Of a stretch of 64,000 nucleotides of DNA, positions 7,776-16,621 are shown one piece after another. The stretch is from Verrucomicrobiota bacterium (GTDB lineage: Bacteria > Verrucomicrobiota > Verrucomicrobiia > Limisphaerales > Pedosphaeraceae), in assembly GCA_021325145.1 (NCBI GenBank), contig JAJPHR010000080.1, positions 1-64,000 of the forward strand, read 5' to 3'. The notes beneath the pieces were generated by a model that saw nothing but the letters and a program-made list of their open reading frames with translations, was not told the DNA's origin and did no database searches. Numbering within the stretch: position 1 is the stretch's first letter; each line of letters begins with the position of its first letter. The position numbers and the translations under genes are program-made.

Positions 7776-10064
7776 ATGAAAACTGGAGCGATGATCTTGG
7801 CTTTGATTCTTTGCCTGCTCGTTTTCTCGAACTCGATGGCGGCACCGGCCACCAATGCGCCGAGCGGGCTTTTGTGCGATTTGCTGGAACATCCGGAGGA
7901 AACCGTTCTCACGAACACATCACCGCGCTTCGGCTGGATTTACAACCCATTGGTTCCCAATGATGCGCAAACCGGCTACCGCGTCATCGTCGCGTCGAGT
8001 CGCACGCTGGCGAATGCGGGGAAAGGTGACGTTTGGGATTCGGGCTGGATCAGCAATTCCATTTCGATCAACGTGCCTTGCGGCGGTGCGCCGCTCGCCA
8101 TCGGCGCGGATTTCTTTTGGCGCGTGCAAACGGCGGGCCGCGCCCGACTGCCCAGCCCGTTTTCCGCCGTGCAGCACTTCATCACCGGCCCCGCGACGAA
8201 CGTTTTTCCCGGCCGCTATCCTCTGAAATTTGCAACTGCCAGGCCGGTATTGCTCACGAACACCGCGCCAGGCCAATGGTTTGTCGATTTCGGTCAGGAC
8301 GCTTTTGGTTATGCCATCGTGCGTCCGAACGGCACATTCAGCCCAGCCATCGTCCAGGCGCGCTTCGGAGAAATGACCAACGGCTTCGCCGTCGAAACGA
8401 ATCCGCCGCCGCGCAGCATGGTGCGCCATGCCGAAACCACGTTCAAATTGTGCAACGGGAATTCCACTTGCTCCATTCGACCGCCGGCGCGTTCATATCC
8501 GTCCGGCGCCATCAATCCACCAGAGCAGTATGGTGTCGTGATGCCTTTTCGGTATCTTGAACTTGTCAATTTTCCAGGCACGTTGACGATCACCGATGTC
8601 GCGCAACTGCGATTGCTTTCTAATTTCAACACCAACGCCGCGAGCTTCAGCAGTTCGAGTCCCGCCCTGGACCAAATTTGGAACCTGTGCCGGAACTCGA
8701 TGCAGGTGCTCACCTTTGACGGCATTTATGTGGACGGCGACCGTGAACGCAAGCCCTACGAGGCTGATGCTTACATCCACCAGATGAGTTCGTATGCAGT
8801 GGACCGCGAATTCATGTTACCGCGCCATACCATCGAGTATCTGTTGCAACATCCGACGTGGCCCACCGAATGGAAATTCCACAACATTTTTATGGCTTGG
8901 GCGGATTATCTCCAAACAGGCGATACCAATCTGCTCAACCAGTACTATGCCAGATTGCAAGCAGATTCATTTGCCGGGGCGGTGACGGGCGGCGCTTTGA
9001 TGCGGGGTTTTCCGAAATTTCCGCAAACGACAAATTCTGATGTCGTGGACTGGCCCGACGGCGACCGCGACGGTTTCGTGATCGGCAACGGCCATAATTT
9101 GAACTGGACCAATTCCGCCAACAACGCCTTTTATTATCGCGGTCTGCAACTGATGGCCAATATTGCCGCCGTTCTGGGCCGCGCGAATGACGCCGCGAGT
9201 TATGGGGCCCGGGCCAATCAGGTTTACGCCGCTTACAACGCTGCTTTTTGGGACGGCGCCGCGCAATGTTACATGGATGGCGTCGGGGTTAATCACGCGT
9301 CCGCGCACGCAAATTTTTTTCCGCTGGCGTTCGGCTTGGTGCCGCCGAACCGCCAGGCCGAGGTGCTCGCCTTTCTTCACTCGCGAATTGCCGCGAATGG
9401 CGGGATGCCGTGCAGCGTTTATGGCGCGCAGTATTTGTTGGAGGCGCTGTTCGCTGCCGACGACACCGACACCGCGCTCGGTCTGATGACCACCAACGGC
9501 CCGCGCGGTTGGCTCAACATGATAAATCTCGGTTCAACACTCACGACCGAAGCCTGGAATTTTACCGACAAGCCGAACATGGATTGGAACCATGCGTGGG
9601 GAGCGGCGCCGGGCAATTTGACTTCACGTTTCGTTTTGGGGCTGCGGCCGATCACCGCCGGCTTCGGACAGGTTCTCATTCAGCCGCACCTCGGCACCAG
9701 TCTGACTTACGCGCAAGGCGTGGTACCGACCATTCGCGGGCCGGTGGGCATTTGTGCCAGCAACGCGCCGGGAGGTTTTCAACTGCGGCTGAATATTTCC
9801 GGCAACGTCACCGCCACCGTCATGCTGCCCGCATTTGGCGCCACGAATCCAGTCGCGCTGGTGGACGGCGAAATATTTCCGGGCGCACTCTCGAACAACT
9901 GGCTCGTTGTCAAAAACATCGGCGCCGGCCAGCATGCGATCTGGTTGAACAGGAACAGCACACCGTCCTCCGCCATGCTTTACGCAAACCGGGCTGCGAG
10001 CTCGTTTCGCACCAACGCGGCGATTCCGGCGGCGGCCCCGGCTGGCGACGGCACAAGTAAATAA
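7776..10064 (+). CDS. Alpha-L-rhamnosidase-like glycosidase (GH78 type), exported
   Basis: 762 residues from the ATG at 7776, chosen because it begins a signal peptide (MKTGAMILALILCLLVFSN, then MAAPA); an upstream in-frame ATG at 7692 would bury it. The N-terminal region (LLCDLLEHPEE...PRFGWIY) is the fibronectin-like domain of bacterial rhamnosidases, which recognises LxxNxxxxPxGI-type openings. The catalytic (alpha/alpha)6 barrel begins near residue 300 and contains DGDRERKPYEAD (about 317-328), where the acidic catalytic residues of GH78 lie. The C-terminus is a beta-sandwich (GPVGICASNAPGGFQLRLNI). GH78 enzymes hydrolyse alpha-L-rhamnosides by inversion. It is followed 167 bp later by a two-component pair whose sensor carries a rhamnosidase-type lectin domain, suggesting co-regulation. 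Confidence 0.87.
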   Translation: MKTGAMILALILCLLVFSNSMAAPATNAPSGLLCDLLEHPEETVLTNTSPRFGWIYNPLVPNDAQTGYRVIVASSRTLANAGKGDVWDSGWISNSISINVPCGGAPLAIGADFFWRVQTAGRARLPSPFSAVQHFITGPATNVFPGRYPLKFATARPVLLTNTAPGQWFVDFGQDAFGYAIVRPNGTFSPAIVQARFGEMTNGFAVETNPPPRSMVRHAETTFKLCNGNSTCSIRPPARSYPSGAINPPEQYGVVMPFRYLELVNFPGTLTITDVAQLRLLSNFNTNAASFSSSSPALDQIWNLCRNSMQVLTFDGIYVDGDRERKPYEADAYIHQMSSYAVDREFMLPRHTIEYLLQHPTWPTEWKFHNIFMAWADYLQTGDTNLLNQYYARLQADSFAGAVTGGALMRGFPKFPQTTNSDVVDWPDGDRDGFVIGNGHNLNWTNSANNAFYYRGLQLMANIAAVLGRANDAASYGARANQVYAAYNAAFWDGAAQCYMDGVGVNHASAHANFFPLAFGLVPPNRQAEVLAFLHSRIAANGGMPCSVYGAQYLLEALFAADDTDTALGLMTTNGPRGWLNMINLGSTLTTEAWNFTDKPNMDWNHAWGAAPGNLTSRFVLGLRPITAGFGQVLIQPHLGTSLTYAQGVVPTIRGPVGICASNAPGGFQLRLNISGNVTATVMLPAFGATNPVALVDGEIFPGALSNNWLVVKNIGAGQHAIWLNRNSTPSSAMLYANRAASSFRTNAAIPAAAPAGDGTSK

Positions 10065-10231
10065 GCTGATTTGTCGCTTACGCCAATCCACTGAACGCAC
10101 GAGTCCAATGCCGGATGGTTCGGTAGAGGCGTTTTTGCGAGTCGTGGCAAGTGACCCGTGGAGTGATAGCGCTCGCAATTGCGTTGACGCCAACCGTGCC
10201 CGAAAGTAGCTTGAAACCTGACAAAATTTGC

Positions 10232-11791
10232 ATGCCTGTGGATTCGCCTCTTTTAAAGCTTTCCGGAGTTTGCGGGAAATTCCTCCAGTGTATGTCGTTT
10301 TCACTGTTTTGTCTCGCTTTGTGCTTTGCCTCGGTCCGCGTCAGAGCAAGCGCGCCGGCAACTGCCAGTAATTCTCCCACCATCTTTTACGTCACGGCCC
10401 CCCGTCCGGAAGTGACCAACGGGTTGGGCTGCTGGATCTGGGACAGCGTCACGTTTAACAAACAAACCGTGCGGCTGTGGCATCGCTTTGAGGTCCCGAA
10501 AACTAATCCGATCGTCCGCGCCGAATTGCGCATCGCAGCGGATAACGCCTTCAAAGTCTGGCTGGATGGCCAGGAACTCGGCAGCGGCAGCGATTGGCGG
10601 ACCTTAAGCATCTATCATTTGGAGGGCACGTTAAATCCCGGTGCGCACGTGCTGGCGGTGGAAGGCTTTAACGACAATGACCAGGCAGGCGTCATTCTTG
10701 GCTTCCGCCTGGAAACGGCAAACGGCCAGATCGTGGAAATCCGCTCCGACCCGGCTTCGTGGCGCGTGGTTCCAAATTCGGAAGGCGGCTGGGAGACAGC
10801 GCGTCCCACCGAGAATTGGCCGAACGCCTCGTTCGCCGCCAATTTCGGCAGGGTGCCATGGTGGCAAATTCCGGCGTCGGTTCTCCATATCAGCGGGACG
10901 CTGCCGAAACCAATCGCCGTCTGGCAGAGCCGCGAATTTCAAGTCGGCTTGTTCGCGGGCTGCGGGGTTTTCGTGATTATTTGCCTTCATCTTTTGGTTC
11001 AACTCGTGAGCCAGTCAAAAGCGCATCGCCTGGTGCAAGCTGAACGCGACCGCATTGCGCGGGACATTCATGACGATCTTGGCTCCAAGCTCACACAATT
11101 GCTGCTAACCGGGGAGGTGGCACAAATCGGATCGGCACCCGCAGCCAGCGAGCCCCTGTCGCAGATGTGCGACGGCGCGCGGAACATTTTGGCGACGATT
11201 GACGAAGTCGTTTGGATCGTCAACTCACAGCAGGACAATCTGGAAGATTTTGCGATTTACGTCTGCAAGTACGTGCAACATTTTCTGCAGCTCACGGCCA
11301 TCCGTTGCCGGTTCGATGTGGCGACTGAACTGCCGGCCAAAAATTTGAGCCAACTCGTGCGACGCAATTTGTTTCTGGCGATCAAGGAAGCGGTCAATAA
11401 CGCCGCCAAACATTCGCAAGCCACCCAATTGACGCTGCGCATTGAGTTGATTGGTTCCCAGTTGAACGTCGTCCTGGCCGACAATGGCCACGGTTTCGAT
11501 TCCGCCCAGGTTAGCCAGGAGCGGAACGGCTTGATCAACATGAAGCTGCGGCTGGCGGAAATTGGTGGCGTCTGCCAGGTGGCCAGCCGGCTAGGCGAAG
11601 GCTGCCAGATCAGTTTTCACGTTCCGTTGAAACCGCCGTCGCTTTTCAAAACCTGGTTTCAAGCGCGGAATCGTGAGGAGACGACCGCAAGGGATCCGCT
11701 GCAGCCGGAGGGTGTAGGCTCGCCCACGAACACAGCAGAGAATCCTCCGGTTAAGTCGCCAGAAACGAGCCCCGTTGCCAAACCACAGTAG
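10232..11791 (+). CDS. Sensor histidine kinase (HisKA_3) with rhamnosidase-like N-terminal ectodomain
   Basis: About 519 residues. The start at 10232 is a choice between in-frame ATGs at 10151, 10232 and 10292; all keep the hydrophobic signal ending RVRASA. Residues about 65-180 (WIWDS, WHRFEV, ADNAFKVWLDGQELG, GAHVLAVEGFN) form a jelly-roll carbohydrate-binding-like domain of the type found in alpha-L-rhamnosidases. A single transmembrane segment lies near 237-258. The dimerisation domain has ERDRIARDIHDDLG with the phosphoacceptor His at about 279, and the HATPase domain has NNAAKHS and DNGHGFD. The C-terminal tail of about 45 residues is Pro/Glu/Thr rich. It ends 3 bp before the response regulator start. 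I infer that it senses a sugar or glycoside outside the cell. Confidence 0.88.
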   Translation: MPVDSPLLKLSGVCGKFLQCMSFSLFCLALCFASVRVRASAPATASNSPTIFYVTAPRPEVTNGLGCWIWDSVTFNKQTVRLWHRFEVPKTNPIVRAELRIAADNAFKVWLDGQELGSGSDWRTLSIYHLEGTLNPGAHVLAVEGFNDNDQAGVILGFRLETANGQIVEIRSDPASWRVVPNSEGGWETARPTENWPNASFAANFGRVPWWQIPASVLHISGTLPKPIAVWQSREFQVGLFAGCGVFVIICLHLLVQLVSQSKAHRLVQAERDRIARDIHDDLGSKLTQLLLTGEVAQIGSAPAASEPLSQMCDGARNILATIDEVVWIVNSQQDNLEDFAIYVCKYVQHFLQLTAIRCRFDVATELPAKNLSQLVRRNLFLAIKEAVNNAAKHSQATQLTLRIELIGSQLNVVLADNGHGFDSAQVSQERNGLINMKLRLAEIGGVCQVASRLGEGCQISFHVPLKPPSLFKTWFQARNREETTARDPLQPEGVGSPTNTAENPPVKSPETSPVAKPQ

Positions 11792-11794
11792 TGC

Positions 11795-12481
11795 ATGAAA
11801 GTCCCTTTCACGAACACCTCCGATAAGGCGACGGTCCCGGCCGCCGTCAGTGTGGCCTTGGTGGAGGACCAGGAGGATTTGTGCCGAAGCTGGGTGCAGA
11901 TTATCGAATCATTCGGCGGATTCGAGTGCGTCTGCACTTGCCCGTCGGCCGAGGAAGCGGTGCGGAGGATTCCCGAGGCGCGGCCTGGCGTCATTTTGAT
12001 GGACATCCGTCTGCCCCGCATGTCGGGCATTGAGTGCACGTCGCGGCTGAAAGAATTGTTGCCAACGACGCCTATTGTCATTCTGACCGTGCTGGACGAC
12101 GACGAACTAATTTTCCGCGCGTTGCAAGCCGGCGCCGATGGGTATTTGCTCAAGCGCTCCAAACCAGCGGAGTTACGTTCGGCGCTGTTGGACGTGCTGA
12201 ACGGGGGCGCGCCGATGAGCAGCGCCATCGCCCGGCGGGTAGTGCGCTCCTTCCGGCGTCCGCCGGCCAATCCGCGCAATGAAGCGCATTTGTCCACGCG
12301 GGAAATCGAAGTCTTGAGCTTGCTCTCCGGGGGGCTCTCGAACAAGGAAATTGCCGATCAGATGCGCTTGAGCGTCGAAACTGTACGCAGCTACTTGAAA
12401 ACCATCTACGACAAATTGCACGTCCGCTGCCGAACCGAAGCGGTGATTCGCTACAATGCCAACCGCTCGGCCGTTCCATGA
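11795..12481 (+). CDS. NarL/FixJ-family response regulator
   Basis: 228 residues: a receiver domain (about 18-135) with acidic E24/D25, phosphoacceptor D70 in ILMDIRLP, T98 and K120, then a LuxR-type helix-turn-helix (165-222; LSTREIEVLSLLSGGLSNKEIADQM and VETVRSYLKTIYDKL). It starts 3 bp after the kinase stop, so the two are translated together and form a cognate pair. Targets are unknown; the rhamnosidase gene upstream is the obvious candidate. All receiver key residues are present. Confidence 0.94.
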   Translation: MKVPFTNTSDKATVPAAVSVALVEDQEDLCRSWVQIIESFGGFECVCTCPSAEEAVRRIPEARPGVILMDIRLPRMSGIECTSRLKELLPTTPIVILTVLDDDELIFRALQAGADGYLLKRSKPAELRSALLDVLNGGAPMSSAIARRVVRSFRRPPANPRNEAHLSTREIEVLSLLSGGLSNKEIADQMRLSVETVRSYLKTIYDKLHVRCRTEAVIRYNANRSAVP

Positions 12482-12589
12482 GATGCTTTTGAAAGTCCCG
12501 GGCAAGCCTCAGGGGACCAATACCGTGAGAGCAACTCTGGCATTTTAGACCGGAAACCGCTTGAGGCGACCACCCTTCGCCTCGAAGTT

Positions 12590-12894
12590 TTATCGGAATC
12601 GAACGCCTCGTCCACAACGGCGCGCTCCCATCGAAGGCGGTTGTTGCCTTGCTTGGTCTTGACCAATTCGTCGAACGAACCGCCACGTACGTTTCGCGAG
12701 TTCCGGATCGCGGGCGTTCAAATACACCCGAGCGATTTGGTTTGACCATTTAAAATGGAGTTCTGGTGAGCCTCGTTATGGGCATGGAATAGGCGGATTG
12801 CCTCTGCCTTGTCTTTGGTCCCGAGGCTCAGTTGTTTGCGGGTTTCCCGGTCTTCGTAGTAATAAACGCCGCCTTGGCGGTGGAGCAATCGGAA
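12590..12894 (-). pseudogene. Frameshifted N-terminal fragment of a phage-type tyrosine integrase
   Basis: Reading the minus strand across three frames gives a continuous integrase-like N-terminus: FRLLHRQGGVYYYEDRETRK and QLSLGTKDKAEAIRLFHAHN in frame one (12894 downward), then ARVYLNARDPELAKRTWRFV in the next, then FDELVKTKQGNNRLRWERA up to DEAFDS in a third. This matches the arm-binding and SAM-like region of verrucomicrobial site-specific recombinases. At least two frameshifts and loss of the catalytic domain make it dead. It sits 175 bp beyond the 3' end of tRNA-Cys, the usual place for an integrated element. No ribosome binding site or intact start is seen. Confidence 0.72.
12593..12604. 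repeat. 12-bp copy of the tRNA-Cys T-arm at the integrase break point
   Basis: TCGGAATCGAAC here is identical to 13081-13092 inside the T-arm of tRNA-Cys. It coincides with the point where integrase similarity stops. It could be a decayed attachment-site scar, but 12 bp is short and the T-loop sequence is a common motif, so chance is possible. Confidence 0.3.
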
Positions 12895-13068
12895 TTATTG
12901 CTTCACGTCATTTCTCACGTTATGAGGTTGACGCAAATCGATCCCGTCTCGTTAACCCGTAGTATACCGTTCGCTGGCAGTAAGTTAAAACCGTGAGCAA
13001 GCCACGATGGTATTGACAGTTTTACTGACACTTCGGATTGAAATCCTCCAAATTCCCAACAAAAGGGC

Positions 13069-13143
13069 TGGAGGCGAGGGTCGGAATCGAACCGACGAAT
13101 GCAGCTTTTGCAGAGCCGTGCCTTACCACTTGGCTACCCCGCC
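13069..13143 (-). tRNA. tRNA-Cys (GCA)
   Basis: The minus strand folds into a full cloverleaf. The acceptor GGCGGGG pairs with CCTCGCC (one G-U). The D-arm is GCC/GGC, and the anticodon stem CGGCT/AGCTG carries loop CTGCAAA, anticodon GCA. The T-arm is GTCGG/CCGAC around TTCGATT. The discriminator base is U73, as expected for tRNA-Cys, and the CCA end is encoded. Length is 75 nt. A degraded integrase lies just past its 3' end. Confidence 0.96.
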
Positions 13144-13186
13144 GTCAGGCTCGTAAAGATTAAGCATGCCAGGCTTCCGCGCAAGC

Positions 13187-14293
13187 CTATACTTCGGATT
13201 GGCCCAATCGATTTCGCTTCGCCCACAGTTCCGGCGGCTTAAAGATGCCGGCGGGAGTGATGATGCCGGTGATCAATTCCGCTGGTGTGACATCGAATCC
13301 GGCGTTGTACGCGCCGCTGCCCACGTTGGCAACCCGCACATACTCGCGCTGCCCGCGCCGGGTGATGCCCCAGGCGCCAAGAACCTCGCTCTCCTCGCGT
13401 TGCTCGATCGGAATGTCGAAACCGGATTTGAGTTTCCAGTCGATGGTGGACAGCGGAATCGCCACATAGAACGGTATGCCATGCCGCTTCGCGAGCACAG
13501 CCTTGGTGTAGGTGCCGATTTTGTTCGCCACCTCGCCGGTGCGGCCAAGCGTGCGGTCGCTGCCGACGATCACGAGGTCGATCTCTCCGCGTTGCATCAG
13601 GTGCCCGGCGGCATTGTCCGCGATCACTTGATGAGAAATTTCTTGCTGCGCCAATTCCCAGGCCGTCAGCGTCGCTCCCTGGGAACGCGGTCGGGTTTCA
13701 TCGCAATACACGTGAAACTTCCGCCCCATCGCCTGCGCCGCGTACATCGGCGCGGTGGCGCTGCCAACATCGACAAAGGCCAGCCAACCGGCGTTGCAAT
13801 GGGTCAAAACTTTCATGCCGGGCCGGATCAGTTTTGCGCCATGTTGACCGATCGCTTCGCAATGCTGCACGTCGTGGTTCGCGAATTCCTCCGCGGCGGC
13901 CAGCGCAAGCGCCTGTTGCTCGGCAACCGTCTCGCCGGCGCTCATGCTCACGCGCGCCTGATTCATCGCGTTGACTGGGTCAACGGCGGTGGGACGGGCT
14001 GACTTCAACGTTTGATAGACTGTTTCGACGTGCCGGCGGAATCGTTTCAAATCATTCCCACGGAAGGCGCGCGCGCCCTGGGCCAGCCCGTACGCCGCCG
14101 TAGCGCCAATGGCTCCCGCGCCGCGCACGACCATGTCTTTGATGGCGCGGGCGGTCTCGCGGAAATCGCGGGTCGGAACAATTTTGAATTCGTGCGGGAG
14201 CAATCGCTGTTCGATCAGGAGCACGTGATTTTTTCCTGAGTCGAAAGCGACAGTGCGAAAATGCCGGGTGCGGCCGCGAATGGTAACATTCAT
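13187..14293 (-). CDS. mtnA: S-methyl-5-thioribose-1-phosphate isomerase
   Basis: 368 residues, full length for MtnA, an eIF2B-alpha/delta-like aldose-ketose isomerase that converts 5-methylthioribose-1-phosphate to methylthioribulose-1-phosphate in methionine salvage. Family landmarks are VVRGAGAIGATAAYG (about 56-69), the catalytic Cys C166 in THCNAG, ETRPRSQGATLTAWEL (199-214) and the catalytic Asp D246 in VGSDR. NKIGTYTKAVLAKRHGIPFY follows. No other methionine-salvage genes lie nearby. Eukaryotic-type initiation factor subunits are excluded because both isomerase catalytic residues are present. Confidence 0.95.
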   Translation of the reverse strand: MNVTIRGRTRHFRTVAFDSGKNHVLLIEQRLLPHEFKIVPTRDFRETARAIKDMVVRGAGAIGATAAYGLAQGARAFRGNDLKRFRRHVETVYQTLKSARPTAVDPVNAMNQARVSMSAGETVAEQQALALAAAEEFANHDVQHCEAIGQHGAKLIRPGMKVLTHCNAGWLAFVDVGSATAPMYAAQAMGRKFHVYCDETRPRSQGATLTAWELAQQEISHQVIADNAAGHLMQRGEIDLVIVGSDRTLGRTGEVANKIGTYTKAVLAKRHGIPFYVAIPLSTIDWKLKSGFDIPIEQREESEVLGAWGITRRGQREYVRVANVGSGAYNAGFDVTPAELITGIITPAGIFKPPELWAKRNRLGQSEV

Positions 14294-14361
14294 GCGCTGA
14301 AATTATGCCCGCGACAATGCGGCCTCCTTGCGTCCGCTGCCGCGGCTTGAGTGAAACCGGC

Positions 14362-14778
14362 TCAAGCTTTCCTGGCCTTCATTTTCCGCACTTTGGCGCG
14401 GATGTTCTTGTAGAGGGGATGTTGCCGCAAGCCGGTCAGGTCCGGATCGCGGGCCAGCCATTTGAAATCGTCAAACCCCAGGTTGAGCGCCTGCTCCAGG
14501 GCGGCGATGGCCTGGTTGAAATTTCCCGTAAGCGAGTAACTGCAGGCGAGATTATATTGGACCGACGGATCGTCAGGCCGAAGCTGGGAGAGTTGCTCGT
14601 CAACTTTGAGACCGGCGACAAATTTGCCGCGCCGCGTGTAGTCATCCCCCAGGATTTGCAACGCTTCCACAAAGGCGGGATCACGCCGGACTACTCCCTC
14701 CATAAAACCAATCTTCACGTCCAAGTCCTTCGCTTCCTCGCGGCTTAATTTCTTACGGGCACAGTTTTTTAAGGGCAT
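14362..14778 (-). CDS. Small TPR-repeat protein
   Basis: 138 residues starting at the ATG at 14778. The frame stays open upstream for another 1.1 kb, but that stretch lies opposite the epimerase gene and lacks any recognisable protein. Residues about 30-125 show tetratricopeptide periodicity (DPAFVEALQILGDDYTRRG, DDPSVQYNLACSYSLTGNFN, QAIAALEQALNLGFDDF). The protein ends with DPDLTGLRQHPLYKNI and a Lys/Arg-rich tail. TPR proteins are protein-protein scaffolds; the partner is unknown. It is divergent from the epimerase gene (97 bp apart). Confidence 0.85.
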   Translation of the reverse strand: MPLKNCARKKLSREEAKDLDVKIGFMEGVVRRDPAFVEALQILGDDYTRRGKFVAGLKVDEQLSQLRPDDPSVQYNLACSYSLTGNFNQAIAALEQALNLGFDDFKWLARDPDLTGLRQHPLYKNIRAKVRKMKARKA

Positions 14779-14874
14779 ACGACTGGAAGCATGATTGGTA
14801 ACCCACGCCCTCAAGTCAAGTTTACAATTTAGTCGTGTTGAATCGTGGCAGAACTGCTTTACTGACCGCGCACT

Positions 14875-15885
14875 ATGAAGTGTTTCGTCACCGGGGCTTC
14901 GGGCTTTATCGGCGCCAATCTCGTCCAGGAATTGGTCGCGCGGGGCCATCGCGTCAAGGCCCTCCTGCGTCCCTCCGCAGATGTCCGCGGCCTCGCTGGC
15001 GTGGACTTTGAGCGCGTCAACGGCGACATCACCGACCGCGCCTCGATCGCCGCCGGCTTGAGCGGGTGCGATTGGTGCTTTCACGTCGCCGCGAGTTATC
15101 ATCTTTGGCTCAAGGATTACGCGCCGATGTACGTCGCCAATGTCGATGGCACCCGCAACGTCCTCGAAACCGCCGCGCAGGCCGGTTGCGCGCGCATCGT
15201 CTATACGAGCACCGTGGGCTGCATCGGACTGCCGCAACACATCCGTGGCCAACTGACGCCGCCGACCGACGAAATCGCGCCCATCAAGCAAAGCCAGCTC
15301 TCGAACCACTACAAAATCTCCAAGTGGCGCGCCGAAAAGATCGCGCGCGAACTCGCCGCCAAAGGTGCGCCCATCGTAATTGTCAATCCGAGCGCCCCCG
15401 TCGGCCCGCGCGATGTCAAACCAACGCCCACCGGCCAGGTCATCGTCGATTTCCTGAACCGCAAGATGCCCGCCTACCTCGATACCGGACTCAATTGGGT
15501 CCACGTCCGGGATGTCGCCATCGGTCACATCCTCGCAGCCGAAAAAGGCCGCGTCGGCGAACGTTACATTCTCGGCAATGCGGAAGGAAACTGGACGATG
15601 AAAGAAGCGTTCGCGGTGCTGCAGGAAGTCACCGGCGTGCCCGCTCCGAAATTCCAAATTCCCTACGGCATCGCATGGATGGCGGCCTGTGTGGACGAGA
15701 CCATCTCCAGGTTCACCGGCAAGCCGCCCAGAGCTCCGCTCGCGGGAGTGCGGATGGCGGCATACACCATGTTCTTCAATCCCGCCAAAGCCATCCGCGA
15801 ACTCGGCCTCCCCCAAACCCCGCCCAAACAGGCGCTCTCCGATGCCGTCGAATGGTTTCGGGCGCATGGATATGTGCATGGATGA
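14875..15885 (+). CDS. NAD(P)-dependent epimerase/dehydratase, HpnA-like
   Basis: 336 residues of the extended SDR superfamily. The Rossmann motif is GASGFIG (7-13). DITD, VAASYHLW and the catalytic YKISK (about 144-148) follow, then NPSAPVGPRDVKPTPTG and the YILGNAEGNWT substrate-side motif. The arrangement resembles dihydroflavonol-4-reductase-like proteins and the hopanoid-associated sugar epimerase HpnA. No other hopanoid genes are in the window, so the substrate is left open. It is convergent with the coiled-coil gene at 15908. Confidence 0.87.
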   Translation: MKCFVTGASGFIGANLVQELVARGHRVKALLRPSADVRGLAGVDFERVNGDITDRASIAAGLSGCDWCFHVAASYHLWLKDYAPMYVANVDGTRNVLETAAQAGCARIVYTSTVGCIGLPQHIRGQLTPPTDEIAPIKQSQLSNHYKISKWRAEKIARELAAKGAPIVIVNPSAPVGPRDVKPTPTGQVIVDFLNRKMPAYLDTGLNWVHVRDVAIGHILAAEKGRVGERYILGNAEGNWTMKEAFAVLQEVTGVPAPKFQIPYGIAWMAACVDETISRFTGKPPRAPLAGVRMAAYTMFFNPAKAIRELGLPQTPPKQALSDAVEWFRAHGYVHG

Positions 15886-15907
15886 ATGGCCGCATTTCGC
15901 TCTCCGC

Positions 15908-16621
15908 TTACCTTAAAACTTTCCATTCATTACCCACTCGTGCCAGCTTCATTGGCACAATGCTTCCGCCCGGCGAAGCTTGCAGCCCGAGAACAACCTC
16001 GTGATCGGAGACGTTCTTCCGCTCCGCAATTCGGAATCCGGGAAAATCTCGCATTTGCTCAACCATTCGCTGTCGTTCCACATCCAAATCTCCATTGAAG
16101 CCGGAGGAGCCATCAAGGGAACATTGTGCCAGGCGTTCGAGGTTGCCCTGGCACATCGCCCAAGTCACCGTCAGCGCCGTGGCTTCAGGTGTTCCCAAGC
16201 CAGCATCTCCTAACGCAGCTCTGGCGATAAAATCCGCAGGCATCGGGGCTCTGCCGGCCGCGGCTCCCGATGCCTTTTGTTCCGTTGCCAGGCGTTCATT
16301 TTCTGAGCGCAACTTCCCCACTTCTTCCGCCTGCCGCCGCAACTGCCGCGCCTCATTGCGCAGACCAGGCAGGCTCTGAACTTCACGTCGCAGCCTTTCG
16401 GCTTCCCGGCCCGCCTCACGCAACTGCGGAATCGCGCTGTTCTCGCTGGCCAGTCGCTCTGCCTCCTGCCTCGCTCCCTCCAACTCCTGATTTTCGAGGC
16501 GCAGCCTGCCAACGGCTCTCTGGTTCAGAATCACCGCAGCGACGACGCCAGCGAGCGCCAACAATAAAAGCAGGCGCAAAACCGTTCCGCCGCGCCTCGC
16601 CATGGAAAGCACCATCTTCAT
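15908..16621 (-). CDS. Membrane-anchored coiled-coil protein, third gene of the ECF sigma operon
   Basis: 237 residues. The start at 16621 is fixed by the ATGA overlap with the stop of the preceding gene. A basic N-terminus leads to a transmembrane segment (about 14-33), then a Leu/Glu/Arg heptad region (about 38-115: RLRLENQELEGARQEAERLA, LRRQAEEVGKLRSENERLA), then a globular domain (about 128-237) ending in GGSIVPMKLARVGNEWKVLR, which looks like a small NTF2/DUF-like fold. I do not recognise the family. Its layout (anchor, coiled coil, outer domain) parallels the upstream protein, suggesting the two may pair across the coiled coil. Confidence 0.8.
   Translation of the reverse strand: MKMVLSMARRGGTVLRLLLLLALAGVVAAVILNQRAVGRLRLENQELEGARQEAERLASENSAIPQLREAGREAERLRREVQSLPGLRNEARQLRRQAEEVGKLRSENERLATEQKASGAAAGRAPMPADFIARAALGDAGLGTPEATALTVTWAMCQGNLERLAQCSLDGSSGFNGDLDVERQRMVEQMRDFPGFRIAERKNVSDHEVVLGLQASPGGSIVPMKLARVGNEWKVLR

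Noticed and set aside
12496..12518. GTCCC...GGGAC considered as terminator of the response-regulator operon
   Set aside because: Only five pairs and no T-run.
14779..15879. Long minus-strand open frame that would extend the TPR gene upstream to 505 codons
   Set aside because: It lies opposite the well-supported epimerase gene, and its translation is a low-complexity Gly/Asp/Arg reading with no domain; the TPR gene starts at 14778.
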